Made by a program: the position numbers and the translations under genes
DNA from: Trinickia dinghuensis
GTDB lineage: Bacteria > Pseudomonadota > Gammaproteobacteria > Burkholderiales > Burkholderiaceae
Direction of reading: 5' to 3'
Assembly: GCF_003367175.1 (NCBI RefSeq)
Contig: NZ_QRGA01000011.1
Coordinates: 186,001 to 250,000, forward strand
DNA length: 64,000 nt
In this document: positions 28,892 through 41,112 of the stretch, piece after piece
Numbering within the stretch: position 1 is the first letter of the stretch
Layout: every line of letters begins with the position of its first letter
Notes under the pieces: generated by a model
The model's database searches: none
The model's input: the letters and a program-made list of their open reading frames with translations, nothing else
Told to the model about the DNA's origin: nothing

Positions 28892-28995
28892 AAAAATGCG
28901 TAATTGCATGGCTTCGCGCCGTCAGAGCCGGTCACCGCGACCGGGCATGCTGCGAGATCGATCGAACGCCACACGGGGTTAAGGGTTAATACCAC

Positions 28996-29025
28996 GCTTG
29001 GGTTTGCCACCTGGCAGGCCCAAGC
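28996..29025. repeat. Symmetric hairpin in the cmk-rpsA spacer
   Basis: GCTTGGG (28996-29002) and CCCAAGC (29019-29025) enclose TGCCA (29005-29009) and TGGCA (29012-29016). The result is a 7-bp stem, a 2x2 internal loop and a 5-bp stem on either strand. No U-run follows, so it is not an obvious terminator; it lies ~105 bp before the rpsA start. Confidence 0.6.
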
Positions 29026-29051
29026 ACCTACTGCCTACTTCTCACTGCTCT

Positions 29052-29744
29052 CTACTGCTTATTGCTCTCGATACGCTCCCGGTACCAGTTCACCACTTGG
29101 TCGACCGCTTGGTCGATCGAGAGCGCCGAGGTATCGAGCAGCTTTGCGTCTGCCGCGGGCTTGAGCGGCGCGGCGGCGCGATTGCTATCGCGTTCGTCGC
29201 GCTCACGCAAATCCCGGAGCAAGTCATCCATATTAGCAGAAAACCCTTTTTGGATCAATTGCTTATGCCGTCTGGCCGCGCGGGCCTCGACGCTGGCCGT
29301 CAAAAACACTTTCAAGACGGCATCGGGAAAGATGACGGTGCCCATGTCGCGGCCGTCAGCGACGAGCCCCGGCTCCTTGCGGAATGCCCGCTGGCGCGCC
29401 ACCAGCGCGGCACGCACGGTCTGGTGGACGGCGATCGCGGAGGCCCGGTTGCCGACTTCCTCGGCGCGGATCTCGCTCGAGACGTCGACGCCGTCGAGCT
29501 CCGCGCAGCCCTCCCAAAATGTGATGTGCAGATCGTTCACGAGCGCGGCCAGCGCCTGGTCGTCGTCGGGCGCGACGCCGTAGCGCACGCTGGCCAGTGC
29601 GGCGAGCCGGTAGAGCGCGCCGCTGTCGAGCAAGTGAAACCCAAGCTGGGCGGCGACGAGCGCCGCAACGGTGCCTTTGCCGGAAGCGGTCGGACCGTCG
29701 ATTGCGATGACGGGGGTCTGATGAAAGGGGCGAGTCGGTTTCAT
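29052..29744 (-). CDS. cmk: Cytidylate kinase
   Basis: 230 residues catalysing ATP-dependent phosphorylation of CMP/dCMP. The P-loop is [20 protein letters not shown]; the CMP-binding region is [13 protein letters not shown] with [19 protein letters not shown] and [16 protein letters not shown]. It sits between aroA and rpsA, the classic aroA-cmk-rpsA order. The start ATG 29744 is 23 bp after aroA on the minus strand. Confidence 0.95.
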   Translation of the reverse strand: MKPTRPFHQTPVIAIDGPTASGKGTVAALVAAQLGFHLLDSGALYRLAALASVRYGVAPDDDQALAALVNDLHITFWEGCAELDGVDVSSEIRAEEVGNRASAIAVHQTVRAALVARQRAFRKEPGLVADGRDMGTVIFPDAVLKVFLTASVEARAARRHKQLIQKGFSANMDDLLRDLRERDERDSNRAAAPLKPAADAKLLDTSALSIDQAVDQVVNWYRERIESNKQ

Positions 29745-29767
29745 CTAATGATTCTTAAGCGGTCAGG

Positions 29768-31069
29768 TCAACCGACGAGCGTCTTGAAGCGGTCGAAATA
29801 ATCGGGAAACGTCTTGCCGACGCACTTCGGGTCGTTGATCCGTACCGGCACGCCGCCGAGCGAAACGAGCGAGAAGCACATCGCCATGCGGTGATCGTCG
29901 TACGTGTCGATCGCGGCGTTGGGCGTGAGCCTGGCCGGCGGCGTGACCACGAGGTAATCCTCGCCCTCCTCGATCGTCGCGCCGACCTTGCGCAGTTCCG
30001 TGGCCATCGCCGCGATCCGGTCCGTCTCCTTCACGCGCCAGCTGCCGATGTTGCGCAGCCGCGTCGTCCCGCGCGCGAACAGCGCGCAGACGGCGATCGT
30101 CATCGCCGCGTCGGGGATCAGATTGAAGTCCATGTCGACCGCTTCGAGCCCGCCGTGATCGTGGCCGACACCGCGCACCTCGATCCAATCCTCCGCCATC
30201 GTGACGTTCGCGCCCATCGCGGTCAGTGCGTCGGCGAACGCGACGTCGCCCTGGATGCTGTCGCGCCCGACGCCCACCACGCGCACCGGCCCGCCGCCAA
30301 GCGCGCCCGCCGCGAGGAAATACGACGCCGACGACGCATCGCCTTCCACCATGATCGCGCCCGGCGACTGGTAGCGCGCGCCGGCCGGTATCGTGAAGCG
30401 CTGCCAGCCTTCGCGCGCGACCGTCACGCCGAAGCGTTCCATCAGCTTCATCGTGATTTCGATGTAGGGCTTGGAGATCAGCTCGCCCTCGACTTCGACG
30501 ACGATTTCGCCGCTCGTCGTAGGCACGAGCGGCAGCGTCATCAATAAAGCGGTCAAGAACTGGCTCGACACGTCGCCGCGCACGCGGATCGGGTCATCGA
30601 CCGCGATCGTGCCCGCACGGATGCGCAGCGGGGGAAAGCCTTCGTTCCCCTCGTAGTCGATGCACGCACCGATCTGGCGCAGGCCGTCGACGAGATCGCC
30701 GATCGGACGTTCGTGCATGCGCGGCACGCCGTGCACGCGGTAGTCGCCGCCGTTCACCGCCAGCGCGGCCGTCAACGGGCGGACCGCCGTGCCGGCATTG
30801 CCTAGAAACAAATCGGCCTTCTTCGCGGTAAACGCGCCGCGCGTGCCTTGCACGACGCACACGTCGCCCTCGCGCGTGAACTTCACGCCGAGCTTCGCGA
30901 GCGCATCGAGCATGACGCGGGTGTCGTCCGAATCGAGCAGATTCGAGATGGTCGTCTCGCCTTCGGCGAGTGCCGCCAGCAAAAGCACCCGGTTCGAAAT
31001 GCTCTTCGAGCCGGGCAGGCGAACCGTGCCTTGCGAGCGGGAGTAGGGACCGAGATCGAGGTAATCCAT
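29768..31069 (-). CDS. aroA: 3-phosphoshikimate 1-carboxyvinyltransferase (EPSP synthase)
   Basis: 433 residues; joins shikimate-3-phosphate and PEP in the sixth step of the shikimate pathway. Conserved [39 protein letters not shown] and the late-domain [20 protein letters not shown] motif are intact. The active-site GNAGTA form is the glyphosate-sensitive (class I) pattern. It is preceded by tyrA (15-bp gap) and followed by cmk. Confidence 0.96.
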   Translation of the reverse strand: MDYLDLGPYSRSQGTVRLPGSKSISNRVLLLAALAEGETTISNLLDSDDTRVMLDALAKLGVKFTREGDVCVVQGTRGAFTAKKADLFLGNAGTAVRPLTAALAVNGGDYRVHGVPRMHERPIGDLVDGLRQIGACIDYEGNEGFPPLRIRAGTIAVDDPIRVRGDVSSQFLTALLMTLPLVPTTSGEIVVEVEGELISKPYIEITMKLMERFGVTVAREGWQRFTIPAGARYQSPGAIMVEGDASSASYFLAAGALGGGPVRVVGVGRDSIQGDVAFADALTAMGANVTMAEDWIEVRGVGHDHGGLEAVDMDFNLIPDAAMTIAVCALFARGTTRLRNIGSWRVKETDRIAAMATELRKVGATIEEGEDYLVVTPPARLTPNAAIDTYDDHRMAMCFSLVSLGGVPVRINDPKCVGKTFPDYFDRFKTLVG

Positions 31070-31084
31070 GAGATAGATGTCCTT

Positions 31085-31999
31085 TTATTTCGGGGCGAGA
31101 CCGCCGCGTTCCTGCCATTGGGTGCGCGCTTCGCGCGAGCGCGAGAACACAGCTTCGAGCGTCGCGCCGTCGCTGGCGAGCACCGCCGTGCGCAATTGAC
31201 CGAGTACCGCCAGATAGCCGTCGAGTTCGTCGACGAGCGCATCCCGGTTCGCTAAGCAGACATCGCGCCACATTTCGGGACTCGACGCCGCGATGCGCGT
31301 GAAATCGCGGAATCCGCCGGCCGCGAACGAAAACTTCAGCGCCGCGTCGGGCGCGCTCAAGATGCGTTCGACGAGCGCGAACGACAGCAGATGCGGCAAG
31401 TGGCTGACCGAGGCGAACACCCGGTCGTGCTGCTCGTGGCTCATCGTGCTGACGAGCGCGCCCGTCACGCGCCACAGCGCATCGATTCGGGCGACGTCGG
31501 CGGGCCGGTTCTCGGGCAGTGGGCACAGCACGACGTTGCGGCCGACGTAAAGATCGGGCAGCGCCGCCTCGACGCCGCTCGACTCGCGCCCCGCGATCGG
31601 GTGGCCAGGCACGAATTGGGCCGCGCGCGCGCCGAGCGCCGCGCGGGCCGCCGCAACGACGTCCGACTTGGTACTGCCGGCGTCGGTCACGATCGTATGC
31701 TCGCCGAGGAACGGCAAGATGCGCTCGAGCAGCGGCCGCGTTTGGGCAACGGGCGCCGCGAGCAGGATCAGATCCGCGCCCGCGAGCGCCGCGGCGAGTT
31801 CGCGGTCGTCGTCGAGCGACGCGACGTCGTCGACGACGCCGAGTTCGCGCGCACGCTCGGCCGAGGCGCGGGTGCGGCCGACGCCGACGATCCGCCCGCC
31901 GGGCGCCACGCCGGCCCGCTCGCGCAATGCGCGCGCCAGCGAGCCGCCGATGAGGCCCACGCCGAAAATCACGAGTTTGTCGAAAGTGAACGGGGTCAC
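31085..31999 (-). CDS. tyrA: Prephenate dehydrogenase
   Basis: A 304-residue enzyme converting prephenate to 4-hydroxyphenylpyruvate in tyrosine synthesis (arogenate use cannot be excluded). NAD(P) motif KLVIFGVGLIGGSLARALRE; catalytic-region PGHPIAGRESSGVEAALPDL, and VLLAAPVAQTRPLLERILPF-like helices near DLILLAAPVAQT. I chose the GTG at 31999 (VTPFTFDKLVIFG), because the upstream in-frame ATG at 32149 would run deep into hisC. It follows hisC by 68 bp. No fused chorismate mutase is present, since that activity is in pheA here. Confidence 0.92.
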   Translation of the reverse strand: MTPFTFDKLVIFGVGLIGGSLARALRERAGVAPGGRIVGVGRTRASAERARELGVVDDVASLDDDRELAAALAGADLILLAAPVAQTRPLLERILPFLGEHTIVTDAGSTKSDVVAAARAALGARAAQFVPGHPIAGRESSGVEAALPDLYVGRNVVLCPLPENRPADVARIDALWRVTGALVSTMSHEQHDRVFASVSHLPHLLSFALVERILSAPDAALKFSFAAGGFRDFTRIAASSPEMWRDVCLANRDALVDELDGYLAVLGQLRTAVLASDGATLEAVFSRSREARTQWQERGGLAPK

Positions 32000-32067
32000 A
32001 AGGTGCTCTTCAGCGAAAGAAAGCGCGCGCAGGCAGCGCGCGTTTTCGTGTTGATTGCCGCGCGTGC

Positions 32068-33180
32068 TTACGCCTGCGCAAGCGAGTTCTCGAGCGCCGC
32101 GATGAACGCCTCGTTCTCCTCGGGCAGGCCGATCGTCACGCGCAGCCACTGCGGCAGCCCGTAATTGCCGACGGGGCGCACGATGACGCCCTGCTTGAGC
32201 AGCGCGAGATTCACGCGCGAGCCGGCGCCGTCGTCGTTGCCGACGCGCACGAGCACGAAATTGCCGAACGAAGGCACATATTCGAGGCCGAGCTTATCGA
32301 AGGCTTCCGTCAGGCGGTGGTAGCCGGCGGCATTGAGTTCGGCCGTCCGTTCGAGGAACGCCGTATCGCCGAGCGCCGCGATCGCCGCGGCCTGGGCCAT
32401 CGAGTTGACGTTGAACGGCTGACGCAGCCGGTTCAGAAGGTCGGTCAACTCGGGCTGGGCAATCGCGAAGCCGACCCGCAGCCCCGCGAGGCCGAACGCC
32501 TTCGAGAACGTGCGCGAAACGACGAGGTTCGGATAGCGGCGCACCCAGGCGATCGAATCGTAGCGGCGGTCGACCGCCAGGTACTCGGTGTAGGCCTCGT
32601 CGAGCACCACCGCGACGCCCTTGGGGACCTTCTCGAGAAACGCTTCGAGCGCCGGACCTTCGATGAACGTCCCCGTGGGATTGTTCGGGTTGGCGATGAA
32701 CACGAGACGCGTATCCGCTTCGATCGCCGCCAGCATCGCATCGAGATCGTGGCCGTGGTTCACGGCGGGCACGACGATCGCGCGCGCGCCGAGCCCTTGC
32801 GTGGCCAGCGCGTAGACCGCGAACGAGTACTGCGAGTAGACGACCGACTGCCCCTTTTCGACGAATGCATGGGCGGCGATTTCGAGGATGTCGTTGCTGC
32901 CGTTGCCGAGCGTGATCCACTCCGCGGGCACGCCGTAGCGCGCCGCGAGCGCGGCCTTGAGCTCGAACGCGTTCGCGTCGGGATAGCGGCCGAGTTCGGC
33001 GGCGGCGCGCGCCAGCGCGGCCTTGGCCGATTCGGGCATGCCGAGCGGATTTTCGTTCGATGCCAGCTTCACGATGCGCGCCTCGTCGAGCCCGAACTCG
33101 CGCGCGACTTCCGAAATCGGCTTGCCGGCGACGTAGGGGGCGATTTGACGCACGTAGGAAGGGCCGTATTGCATTGTCAT
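32068..33180 (-). CDS. hisC: Histidinol-phosphate / aromatic aminotransferase (HisC type)
   Basis: A 370-residue class I/II PLP aminotransferase. ASNENPLGMPESAKAALARA, TLGNGSNDILEIAAHAF, ANPNNPTGTFIEGPALEAFL and the PLP-lysine SRTFSKAFGLAGLRVGFAIA are diagnostic. Its placement between pheA and tyrA rather than in a his operon suggests it mainly transaminates phenylpyruvate and 4-hydroxyphenylpyruvate (the HisC2/HisHb role). That is inferred from context; residues alone do not separate the two activities. Confidence 0.9.
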   Translation of the reverse strand: MTMQYGPSYVRQIAPYVAGKPISEVAREFGLDEARIVKLASNENPLGMPESAKAALARAAAELGRYPDANAFELKAALAARYGVPAEWITLGNGSNDILEIAAHAFVEKGQSVVYSQYSFAVYALATQGLGARAIVVPAVNHGHDLDAMLAAIEADTRLVFIANPNNPTGTFIEGPALEAFLEKVPKGVAVVLDEAYTEYLAVDRRYDSIAWVRRYPNLVVSRTFSKAFGLAGLRVGFAIAQPELTDLLNRLRQPFNVNSMAQAAAIAALGDTAFLERTAELNAAGYHRLTEAFDKLGLEYVPSFGNFVLVRVGNDDGAGSRVNLALLKQGVIVRPVGNYGLPQWLRVTIGLPEENEAFIAALENSLAQA

Positions 33181-33217
33181 GGTGTCTCCAAAGCGGCCGG
33201 CATGATCGGCGCCGGCC

Positions 33218-34300
33218 TTAGCGCGAGCACGGATACGAGCCGAGGATCTTCAGGAATGCGGCCTTCTTTTCGAGCGCCGCGAGCGCGTCGGCGACGGCCG
33301 GATCCTCGCGATGGCCTTCGACGTCGATGTAAAAGTAGTACTCCCAGGTGCCGACGCGCGCCGGACGCGATTCGAAGCGCGTCATCGACACGCCGTGCCG
33401 GGCAAGCGGCTCGAGCAGCTTGAACACGGCGCCCGGCTCGTTCTTCACCGATACGATCAGCGACGTTTGGTCATGCCCGCTGCGGCCCGCCGGCGCGTTG
33501 CCGATCATCACGAAGCGGGTCCGGTTGTGCGGATCGTCCTGAATCACCGGATGCGCGATCTGCAGGCCATAGAACGACGCGGCGCGGTCGCTCGCGATCG
33601 CCGCGACGCTCGCATCGAGCGAAGCCATGCGCGCGGCCTCGGCATTGCTCGACACGGCCTGCCGCTCGACGTGCGGCATATGCGTCGCGAGCCAGCGCTG
33701 GCACTGCGCGATGGCCTGCGCATGCGCGCACACGCGCGTCACGCCCTTGAGCGTGCCGCTTTGCGTCAGCAGGTTGTGGCGAATCGGCAACGCAAGTTCG
33801 CCGCCGATCAGAAGCTGCGATTGCAGCAGCAGATCGAGCGTGCGCGAAACCGCGCCTTCGGTCGAATTCTCGACCGGCACGACGCCGAATTGGGCTCCGC
33901 CTGCCTCGACGGAGCGAAACACTTCGTCGATCGACAGACACGGCATCCCTTCGATCGAATGACCGAAGTATTCGTACATCGCCTCTTCGCTATACGTGCC
34001 GGCCGGGCCGAGATAGGCCGCGGTGACCGGCTGCTCGAGCGAACGGCTCGCCGCCATGATCTCGCGCCAAATCGCGCTGATGTGATCGCCCGCGAGCGGC
34101 CCCTCGCTCATCGTCTGCAAGCGCGAGATGACCTGCTGCTCGCGCTCGGGACGGAACACGGGGGCGTTGTAGTGCTTCTTGACCTCGCCCACTTCGAGCG
34201 CGATCTGCGCGCGCTGATTGAGCAGCGCGATGAGCTGCGCGTCGATCTCATCGATCCGATCGCGCAGCGGTTTCAGCTTTGAATTGAGTTCGTCGTCCAT
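33218..34300 (-). CDS. pheA: Bifunctional chorismate mutase / prephenate dehydratase (P-protein)
   Basis: 360 residues. The N-terminal AroQ chorismate mutase (LKPLRDRIDEIDAQLIALLN) is followed by the prephenate dehydratase domain from ~residue 95 (AYLGPAGTYSEEAMYEYFGH; VVPVENSTEGAVSRTLDLLL). The C-terminal ACT domain has the phenylalanine-sensing ESRP motif (VSMTRFESRPARVGTWEYYF). It directs chorismate to phenylpyruvate with feedback control by Phe. The start is ATG 34300, 62 bp after serC; the much longer in-frame extension is antisense-like read-through of serC. Confidence 0.95.
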   Translation of the reverse strand: MDDELNSKLKPLRDRIDEIDAQLIALLNQRAQIALEVGEVKKHYNAPVFRPEREQQVISRLQTMSEGPLAGDHISAIWREIMAASRSLEQPVTAAYLGPAGTYSEEAMYEYFGHSIEGMPCLSIDEVFRSVEAGGAQFGVVPVENSTEGAVSRTLDLLLQSQLLIGGELALPIRHNLLTQSGTLKGVTRVCAHAQAIAQCQRWLATHMPHVERQAVSSNAEAARMASLDASVAAIASDRAASFYGLQIAHPVIQDDPHNRTRFVMIGNAPAGRSGHDQTSLIVSVKNEPGAVFKLLEPLARHGVSMTRFESRPARVGTWEYYFYIDVEGHREDPAVADALAALEKKAAFLKILGSYPCSR

Positions 34301-34362
34301 GCGTGAAACGGCCGTGTCGAAAACGGCGTCGCCTAGCCTGCCGGCGCTCGCCCTGCCCGCGC

Positions 34363-35445
34363 TTACGCGCGAGTCCGTTCGAATTCCTTCATGTACTCGA
34401 CAAGCGCTTTGACGCCTTCGAGCGGCACCGCGTTGTAAATCGATGCCCGCATGCCGCCGACGGACTTGTGGCCCTTGAGCTGCATCAGCCCGCGCGCTTT
34501 CGCGCCGGCCAGGAAATCTTCGTTGCGCGATTCGTCCGCGAGGAAGAACGGCACGTTCATCCGCGAACGCGACTCGCGCTCCACTTTGTTGAGATAGAAG
34601 CTGCTCGCATCGATCGTGTCGTAAAGCAGCTTCGACTTTTCGAGGTTGCGCGCCTCGATTTCCTTCAGCCCGCCCTGCCGCTTCAGCCATTTGAAGACGA
34701 GGCCGGCGATGTAGATCGGATAGGTGGGCGGCGTATTGAACATCGAATTGTTCTCGGCGACGGTACGCCATTCGAATGCCGACGGGCAAATCGACAATGC
34801 GCGGTCGAGCAGATCCTCGCGCACGACCACCACCGTCACGCCGGCAATGCCGATGTTCTTTTGCGCGCCGCCGAACATGACGCCGTACTTGGCGACGTCG
34901 AGCGGCCGCGACAGCACGTGCGAGGAGACGTCGGCCACCAGCGGAATATCGCCGAGGTCGGGAATATCGAACGTCTCGACGCCGTGGATCGTCTCGTTCG
35001 TGCACAGGTGCACGTAGGCCGGATCGTCGGACAATTGCCATTCGCCGCGTTTGGGCGCGCGCGTGAAACCGTCCGCCGTCTCGCCGCTGGCGGCCACGTG
35101 CGGCTTGCAGTATTTGCCGGCTTCCTTGAGCGACTTTTGCGACCAAGAGCCCGTGACGACGAAATCGGCGACGTCGCGCTTGCCCAGCATGTTCATCGGC
35201 ACGATCGCGTTTTCGCCAAGCCCGCCGCCTTGCAGGAAGAGGCACCGATGGCTGGCCGGCGCCTGCAGCAGCTCGCGCAGATCGGTCAGCGCCTCTTCGT
35301 GGATCGACATGAATTCGCGCCCGCGATGGCTCATTTCCATCACGCTCATGCCGCTGCCGCGCCAATCGAGCATTTCGTCGGCCGCTTGACGCAATACCTC
35401 TTCGGGCAACGCCGCCGGCCCGGCCGAGAAATTGAAGACGCGCAT
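34363..35445 (-). CDS. serC: Phosphoserine aminotransferase
   Basis: A 360-residue PLP enzyme for serine synthesis and, via 3-hydroxy-4-phosphohydroxythreonine, for PLP. N-terminus [23 protein letters not shown]-lysine in [21 protein letters not shown]-terminal [20 protein letters not shown]. The start is ATG 35445; a longer frame to 35583 lacks conservation and reads through the hairpin upstream. It is first gene of the serC-pheA-hisC-tyrA-aroA-cmk-rpsA-ihfB run. Confidence 0.96.
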   Translation of the reverse strand: MRVFNFSAGPAALPEEVLRQAADEMLDWRGSGMSVMEMSHRGREFMSIHEEALTDLRELLQAPASHRCLFLQGGGLGENAIVPMNMLGKRDVADFVVTGSWSQKSLKEAGKYCKPHVAASGETADGFTRAPKRGEWQLSDDPAYVHLCTNETIHGVETFDIPDLGDIPLVADVSSHVLSRPLDVAKYGVMFGGAQKNIGIAGVTVVVVREDLLDRALSICPSAFEWRTVAENNSMFNTPPTYPIYIAGLVFKWLKRQGGLKEIEARNLEKSKLLYDTIDASSFYLNKVERESRSRMNVPFFLADESRNEDFLAGAKARGLMQLKGHKSVGGMRASIYNAVPLEGVKALVEYMKEFERTRA

Positions 35446-35547
35446 CGTGAGAACCCTCGAAAATGGATGAACGGACGAACGGATGGTCAGATGCGAACGC
35501 CGGCGCAACGCCAGCGAATTCGCCCAGCCGATCAGAATCAGAAATAG

Positions 35548-35586
35548 ATAATGGCCGTTCGCGCATTTCGCGCAAACGGCCATTAT
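35548..35586. promoter_or_regulatory. 39-bp hairpin/palindrome upstream of serC, with -10-like ends
   Basis: ATAATGGCCGTT (35548-35559) and AACGGCCATTAT (35575-35586) are perfect 12-bp inverted copies; inside them GCGC/GCGC extends the stem after one mismatch. On the minus strand the outer end reads TGCGATAATGG, an extended -10-like sequence, so transcription toward serC may start inside the palindrome and give the mRNA a 5' stem-loop. The serC ATG is ~100 bp downstream. Confidence 0.5.
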
Positions 35587-35666
35587 CGCACCGCCGATTG
35601 AAAGCCGCTCGCGTGGATCCGCGCGAACCGGCCTAAAAAAGCCGGCCGGCGCGGGTCCCGCGGGAC

Positions 35667-36287
35667 TTACTTGCCGGGCTTGACCGCGGCGACTTCCTTG
35701 TCGGCTTGCGCGCGCGTAGCCTGGATCGATTGCGGCATGTACTTCTGCATCAGGCCGCCGACCACGTCACGGCCAACCTGGTCTTGCACTTGGATGAACT
35801 TACGGCCCGTCGGGCTCTTGTAGAACTTCGTCAGATCCTTGATTTCATCCGTCGAGTAGTACTTCGCGTACGCGTCGAACTGCGCTTGCATCGCGTCTTG
35901 GCGGAACGAATCCGTCGCGAACACTTGGCCCGCCGAATCCACGAGCTTGGGCACCGCGTTCTTTTGCAGCGTCGGCACGGCTGCTTGCTTCTGCTTGTCG
36001 TTCATCGTCTTGTTTTCAGACAACGCTTCCGACAGGATTTCCGGCACGTACTGCTTCGCTTGCATCTGCGCGCTGTTGCCGATCGCACCGACGAGCTTCT
36101 GCGCGTCGATCGCGTCGAGCAGCTCCTTGATCGCACTTTGCTTGGCCGCGTCGACCGGCGCGGCGGCGGGTGCCACCGGAGCAGCCGGAGCAGCCGGCGC
36201 TTGACTCTGGAGCGCTTGCGCCATCGCGAAAGTCGGCACGAAAGCAGCCAGCAGCATCCATTGCGTGAATCGTCGTTGCATCATCAC
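35667..36287 (-). CDS. DUF2059 domain-containing secreted protein
   Basis: 206 residues. Signal peptide [19 protein letters not shown] with cleavage near AMAQA; then an Ala/Pro-rich linker ([20 protein letters not shown]). A helical DUF2059 domain follows ([20 protein letters not shown] ... [20 protein letters not shown]). The function of DUF2059 is unknown; these proteins are periplasmic. It is monocistronic between gyrA and serC on the same strand. The GCCGGCCGGCTTTTTT sequence just after the stop on the minus strand may be its terminator. Confidence 0.85.
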   Translation of the reverse strand: MMMQRRFTQWMLLAAFVPTFAMAQALQSQAPAAPAAPVAPAAAPVDAAKQSAIKELLDAIDAQKLVGAIGNSAQMQAKQYVPEILSEALSENKTMNDKQKQAAVPTLQKNAVPKLVDSAGQVFATDSFRQDAMQAQFDAYAKYYSTDEIKDLTKFYKSPTGRKFIQVQDQVGRDVVGGLMQKYMPQSIQATRAQADKEVAAVKPGK

Positions 36288-36461
36288 TCCTCAAAAAAAT
36301 AAATATCGTTCGCGCGCGGCCTTCGAACCCGGCTCGTCGCGCCCACCGTCACCTATTGCGGCAGGTGCGCTCACCGAGGAACGCGATCGCTCGCGCGCTT
36401 CGTTGTCTTTCGTCAAACCGAGGTCAGCGGCACGGACCGAATGACGGCCGGCCGCCTCGCG

Positions 36462-39092
<2,631 letters not shown>

Positions 39093-39593
39093 TATCCGTA
39101 TCTTTGTCGGACGCGAGCGGAGCGCAACCGAAACGAACCGCCTACTTTCCGGGGGCCCGGCAGGAGGCGCCGGGCATCACGCGATTCTAACATGGCCACC
39201 ATCGGCGCCCGAACCCCTCGCACGTACTCCCCTACGCGCCCGAACGGCAGGGGCGCACACGCCGCCGATTCCGCCGTCACCGGCACCGGCGCTTTTCCTC
39301 CCCGGCTGGCATGCAGCGTGCACCCGCCGATCGCCCGGAAAAGCCCGCCCCGCCTTCGTGTTGCGGTGACACCACAATCGAAACAGCCTGTAACAGACGG
39401 TAGGAATTTTTTTTCGTAAGAAGGGAACGATATGGCAAAATGCCAACGCACTTGGTTAGACGTTGCTCGAAGTGTCCACAGGGCCGGCGTTTTTTGTGCC
39501 GCACCAATGTTATACTTCGAGCAATGTATGACTGGTCTTCGTCATCCAAGCTCGCAGTAAACCTGCGGTAATCTCAATTTCGAGAGGAGAAAT
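39093..39593. other. 501-bp divergent region between gyrA and the OmpA-family gene
   Basis: Holds the promoters of both genes. An 11-bp inverted repeat, TTGCTCGAAGT (39463-39473) / ACTTCGAGCAA (39514-39524), brackets the likely ompA promoter; TATACT (39511-39516) is the -10 candidate. This leaves an mRNA leader of ~70 nt ending in GAGAGGAGAAAT before the ATG. The short ORFs on either strand here lack convincing features. Confidence 0.6.
39463..39524 (+). promoter_or_regulatory. OmpA-family gene promoter with flanking inverted repeat
   Basis: TATACT at 39511-39516 overlaps the start of the right arm ACTTCGAGCAA. The left arm TTGCTCGAAGT lies 40 bp upstream. The geometry suits an operator pair flanking RNA polymerase; a clean -35 is not obvious. 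Confidence 0.45.
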
Positions 39594-40247
39594 ATGAATA
39601 AATTTTCAAAGCTCGCGTTCATTGCAGCTACCGCAGTTGTGGCCGCATCCGCATCGGCACAGTCGGTGCCGGCGTCGCGACAAGCTACGAACGATAACTG
39701 GGTGAACGGCACCGGCGAATACGTGTGGATGAACGGCACGAACGAGCTTTGCTGGCGCGATGCATTCTGGACGCCGGCTACGGCTAACGCCAAGTGCGAC
39801 GGCGCTCTGGTCGCGCAAGCCCCGACGCCGCCGGCACCGGTTGCTCCGGCCGCTCCGGAAATCACGAGCCAGAAGGTCACGTACCAAGCCGATTCGCTGT
39901 TCGACTTCGACAAGGCTTACCTGAAGCCGGCCGGCAAGGAAAAGCTGGACGATCTGGCTACGAAGATCGAAGGCATGAACGTGGAAGTCGTCGTTGCGAC
40001 GGGCTACACGGACAAGATCGGTTCGGACAAGTACAACGACCGTCTGTCGCTGCGCCGCGCGCAAGCCGTCAAGTCGTACCTGGTCAGCAAGGGCGTGCCC
40101 GCCAACAAGATCTACACGGAAGGCAAGGGCAAGCGCAACCCGGTCAAGACGGATTGCAACCAGAAGAACCGCAAGGCGCTCATCGCCTGCCTGGCACCGA
40201 ACCGTCGCGTGGAAGTCGAAGTCGTCGGTACGCAGAACAAGCAGTAA
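39594..40247 (+). CDS. OmpA family outer-membrane protein
   Basis: 217 residues: signal peptide ([20 protein letters not shown]) and a short N-terminal region with [21 protein letters not shown] Pro/Ala hinge precedes the C-terminal OmpA peptidoglycan-binding domain ([52 protein letters not shown]). The Asp and Arg that contact diaminopimelate lie in [18 protein letters not shown]. It lacks the full 8-strand barrel of E. coli OmpA, so it is the short betaproteobacterial type. Strong GAGAGGAG ribosome-binding site, biased codons and a strong terminator indicate abundant expression. Confidence 0.92.
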   Translation: MNKFSKLAFIAATAVVAASASAQSVPASRQATNDNWVNGTGEYVWMNGTNELCWRDAFWTPATANAKCDGALVAQAPTPPAPVAPAAPEITSQKVTYQADSLFDFDKAYLKPAGKEKLDDLATKIEGMNVEVVVATGYTDKIGSDKYNDRLSLRRAQAVKSYLVSKGVPANKIYTEGKGKRNPVKTDCNQKNRKALIACLAPNRRVEVEVVGTQNKQ

Positions 40248-40267
40248 TCTGCCCCTTCGGCACCACG

Positions 40268-40297
40268 AAAAACCCCGCTTCGGCGGGGTTTTTTTCT
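40268..40297 (+). terminator. rho-independent terminator of the OmpA-family gene
   Basis: AAAAACCCCGC, loop TTCG, GCGGGGTTTTTTT: a perfect 8-bp stem with a tetraloop and a T-run, 20 bp after the stop. Confidence 0.95.
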
Positions 40298-40398
40298 GGC
40301 TTTTTCCGCCTGCGGCGGTCGTCCTCCGCCCGGTTTTGCCGCAGCGCGCAACCCTCGATATACTCAGCCTAATCCTGGCCTCCCCCTCTCGCACCGTT

Positions 40399-41097
40399 AT
40401 GACGAATGCCGATCCCCACGAGCTACGGAAATTTAGCGACCTTGCACATCGTTGGTGGGATCCGAACGCCGAATTCAAACCGCTGCATGAACTGAATCCC
40501 GTCCGGCTCGGCTGGATCGATGCCCATGCGCACCTGCCCGGCAAGCGCGTGCTCGACATCGGCTGCGGCGGCGGCATCTTGTCCGAATCGATGGCCAGCC
40601 TCGGCGCCCAGGTGAAGGGCATCGATCTGTCGAATCAGGCGCTCGGCGTAGCCGATCTGCACAGCCTCGAAAGCGGCATCACCGTCGAATACGAAGAGAT
40701 CGCGGCCGAAGCGCTCGCCGCGCGCGAGCCCGCCAGCTTCGACGTCGTCACCTGCATGGAAATGCTCGAGCACGTGCCTGATCCGGCGGCCATCGTCAAA
40801 GCCTGCGCGACACTCGTCAAACCGGGCGGCTGGGTGTTCTTCTCGACGCTCAACCGCAACGTCAAATCGTATCTGCTGGCCGTCATCGGCGCCGAGTACA
40901 TCGCGCAAATGCTGCCGAAGGGCACGCACGATTACGCGCGTTTCATCCGGCCGTCGGAGCTGGCAGGCTTTGCGCGCGCCGCCGGCTTGCGCGCAGCCGA
41001 AGTGAAAGGCATTACCTACCGTCCGCTCGGCAAGCACTTCACCTTGTCCGACGATACGGACGTCAATTATCTGCTCGCCTGCCGCCGCGACGACTAA
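40399..41097 (+). CDS. ubiG: Ubiquinone biosynthesis O-methyltransferase
   Basis: A 232-residue SAM-dependent enzyme performing both O-methylations in ubiquinone synthesis. N-terminal [20 protein letters not shown] and [20 protein letters not shown] (SAM motif I, continuing GGGI) are UbiG signatures. [20 protein letters not shown] and [20 protein letters not shown] also fit. The start is ATG 40399 in line with the family; the longer frame from 39994 overlaps the OmpA gene and terminator. It is followed 15 bp later by gph, the conserved ubiG-gph pair. Confidence 0.95.
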   Translation: MTNADPHELRKFSDLAHRWWDPNAEFKPLHELNPVRLGWIDAHAHLPGKRVLDIGCGGGILSESMASLGAQVKGIDLSNQALGVADLHSLESGITVEYEEIAAEALAAREPASFDVVTCMEMLEHVPDPAAIVKACATLVKPGGWVFFSTLNRNVKSYLLAVIGAEYIAQMLPKGTHDYARFIRPSELAGFARAAGLRAAEVKGITYRPLGKHFTLSDDTDVNYLLACRRDD

Positions 41098-41112
41098 CCT
41101 GCCTCCTCATTC

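Noticed and set aside
27281-28903. 540-codon plus-strand frame opposite rpsA
   Set aside because: Mirror of rpsA codon usage; the product is a repetitive His/Asp/Arg sequence without family resemblance.
33218-35575. 785-codon minus-strand frame as a serC-pheA-like fusion
   Set aside because: Only the part from 34300 encodes PheA; upstream it is out of frame with serC and non-conserved.
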